Positions 63,265 to 64,000 of a stretch of 64,000 nt of DNA are shown in pieces. This DNA comes from a bacterium D16-56 (lineage in GTDB: Bacteria > Bacillota > Clostridia > Lachnospirales > Lachnospiraceae). Position 1 is the stretch's first letter, and every line of letters starts with the position of its first letter. The notes under the pieces were generated by a model that did no database searches, was not told the origin of the DNA, and saw only the letters and a list, made by a program, of their open reading frames with translations. The stretch spans positions 1-64,000 of the forward strand of contig RAYY01000018.1 in NCBI GenBank assembly GCA_003611875.1, in the 5' to 3' direction. Both the position numbers and the translations under genes were made by a program.

Positions 63265-63573
63265 TTATAATTTCAATCCGATTGCTTCATTTACGTAGGA
63301 GGTGATAAAGTCCGGCTTGCGGCCTGTACCGTGACGGTCCGGAATCTCCACAAACAGGGGAAGCTTATGGTTCAGCCTTGCATCGTTGATCAAATCCGGA
63401 AATTCTCTGCCGAATTTTTCTGTTAAAAGGACGATTCCGATCTCCCGGTCGGCCAGGACCTTATCCAGCTCTCTTTGAAGCTCTAGTTTTTCATGGACAA
63501 CAGCACCTTCAATACCGGCAAGTCTCATACCGGTCCAGGTGTCAATATTGTCGCTGATCAGATACATTTTCAT
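63265..63573 (-). CDS. ntpF: V-type ATP synthase subunit F
   Basis: 102 aa Rossmann-like protein: MYLISDNIDTWTGMRLAGIE, DREIGIVLLTEKFGREF and LPLFVEIPDRHG, all family hallmarks. It sits on the central stalk with D. It begins 3 bp after the K stop. Confidence 0.94.
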   Translation of the reverse strand: MKMYLISDNIDTWTGMRLAGIEGAVVHEKLELQRELDKVLADREIGIVLLTEKFGREFPDLINDARLNHKLPLFVEIPDRHGTGRKPDFITSYVNEAIGLKL

Positions 63574-63576
63574 TGA

Positions 63577-64000
63577 TTACAGTTTACCCAGAATCATGAA
63601 GGAGATGATCAATCCATACAGGCAGACACCCTCGGCAAGGCCAACGAAGATGAGTGATTTACCGAGAATAGAGCCGTCTTCGCTGATTGCGCCCAAAGCG
63701 GCAGAGGCGGCAGCCGATACGGCAATTCCACCGCCGATGCAGGACATTCCGGTGGAAAGGGCAGCAGCCAGGTAGCCCCAGCCGGCGGCATTTCCGACAG
63801 CAGCCTCTACGGTTTCGGCGGCAGAGGCATTTCCGGTAAAGAAAATTCCGCTGGCAGCTAACAGAGTTCCTGCAAAAAGCAGTACATTGATGCCAAGTGC
63901 TTTTTTATAGCGGCCGCGGGTCTTTTCTCCGACGGCAAAAGCGCCGAAGGGAACAGCGATACTTAAAAGCAATGCGATCGACAAGGTGATTTTTGTCAGT
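63577..64000 (-). CDS. ntpK: V-type ATP synthase subunit K (rotor ring), 5' end cut by window
   Basis: At least 140 aa. The frame is open through the right edge: codons before TTG 63984 still read LTKIT, so the true start probably lies outside. Four hydrophobic segments in two hairpins (SIALLLSIAVPFGAF, ALGINVLLFAGTLLAAS, GYLAAALSTGMSCIGGGIAV, ILGKSLIFVGLAEGVCLYGL). The conserved ion-binding Glu is in FVGLAEGVCLYG. It forms the membrane ring that carries sodium ions or protons. Confidence 0.93.
   Translation of the reverse strand, partial: LTKITLSIALLLSIAVPFGAFAVGEKTRGRYKKALGINVLLFAGTLLAASGIFFTGNASAAETVEAAVGNAAGWGYLAAALSTGMSCIGGGIAVSAAASAALGAISEDGSILGKSLIFVGLAEGVCLYGLIISFMILGKL

Noticed and set aside
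1-64000. CRISPR array, tRNA or rRNA genes
   Set aside because: No regularly spaced direct repeats, no cloverleaf with TTCGANTC-type arm, and no ribosomal RNA sequence was recognised; a tool search was not possible.

Overview
The window looks like chromosomal DNA of a spore-forming, low-to-mid GC anaerobic Firmicute, most likely a Lachnospiraceae (Clostridium cluster XIVa) species. The case rests on spoVG, a SpoVAF/GerA-type germination protein, a bacterial V-type ATPase operon, paired glgC/glgD, DUF4250, DUF4080 radical-SAM and AIR-synthase-like genes, strong AGGAGG ribosome binding sites, frequent TTG/GTG starts and ATGA/GTGA gene overlaps. I cannot name a species. Almost every gene is ordinary core or metabolic chromosome; no plasmid, phage module, CRISPR array, rRNA or tRNA was seen.

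Left edge (1-1.4 kb): a scar. The last codons of a large serine recombinase abut a decayed sugar O-acetyltransferase gene with several frameshifts. A divergent LysR regulator has lost about 100 internal codons. A small FeoA-like frame and a perfect 23-bp inverted repeat follow. This looks like the junction of an integrative element with old chromosome.

1.6-14.4 kb: mreB, recD2 and comF on the plus strand. On the minus strand: an unknown 167-aa protein, a YhaN/YhaO (SbcCD-like) pair and asnS, with a three-way-junction sequence between yhaO and asnS. Then glgC-glgD for ADP-glucose synthesis, and spoVG.

14.5-30.2 kb: pth-mfd, a DUF362 protein, and an FMN riboswitch with its terminator ahead of ribU. 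A long same-strand run follows: Sua5, dCMP deaminase, B12-radical SAM, DnaQ-like exonuclease, a 34-aa membrane peptide, a VanW protein, an AIR-synthase-like protein, Lrp, aminotransferase and trmL.

30.2-41.4 kb: a ferredoxin-tailed aldo/keto reductase and a secreted GH5 glycosidase with two palindromes in its promoter. Then spoVAF with a forespore-type promoter, asparaginase, DUF4250, cardiolipin synthase, a CmpB-type membrane protein, a DUF3592 membrane protein, plsC and pheA.

41.5-48.1 kb: ppx-ppk1 (polyphosphate turnover) and glgB (glycogen branching), next to each other. Together with glgCD at 12 kb they give both energy- and phosphate-storage polymers.

48.1-57.3 kb: a GntR regulator diverges from a TRAP transporter operon (dctP-dctQ-dctM), with matching TTGTATACA-type operators, a terminator inside the operon and no normal start codon for dctQ. 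Then an AlaX editing protein, an apparently leaderless exonuclease, a membrane-anchored D-Ala-D-Ala carboxypeptidase and a TIGR01906 membrane protein.

57.4-64 kb: a TRIC-type channel, a PAP2 phosphatase, and on the minus strand V-ATPase genes in transcription order K-F-E-A-B-D. K runs off the right edge.

The least explained signals are non-coding: a two-copy structured repeat placed right after stop codons (27.9 and 47.9 kb), other long hairpin elements (9.9, 53.7, 56.6 and 57.45 kb), and two genes that seem to be transcribed from their own start codon.
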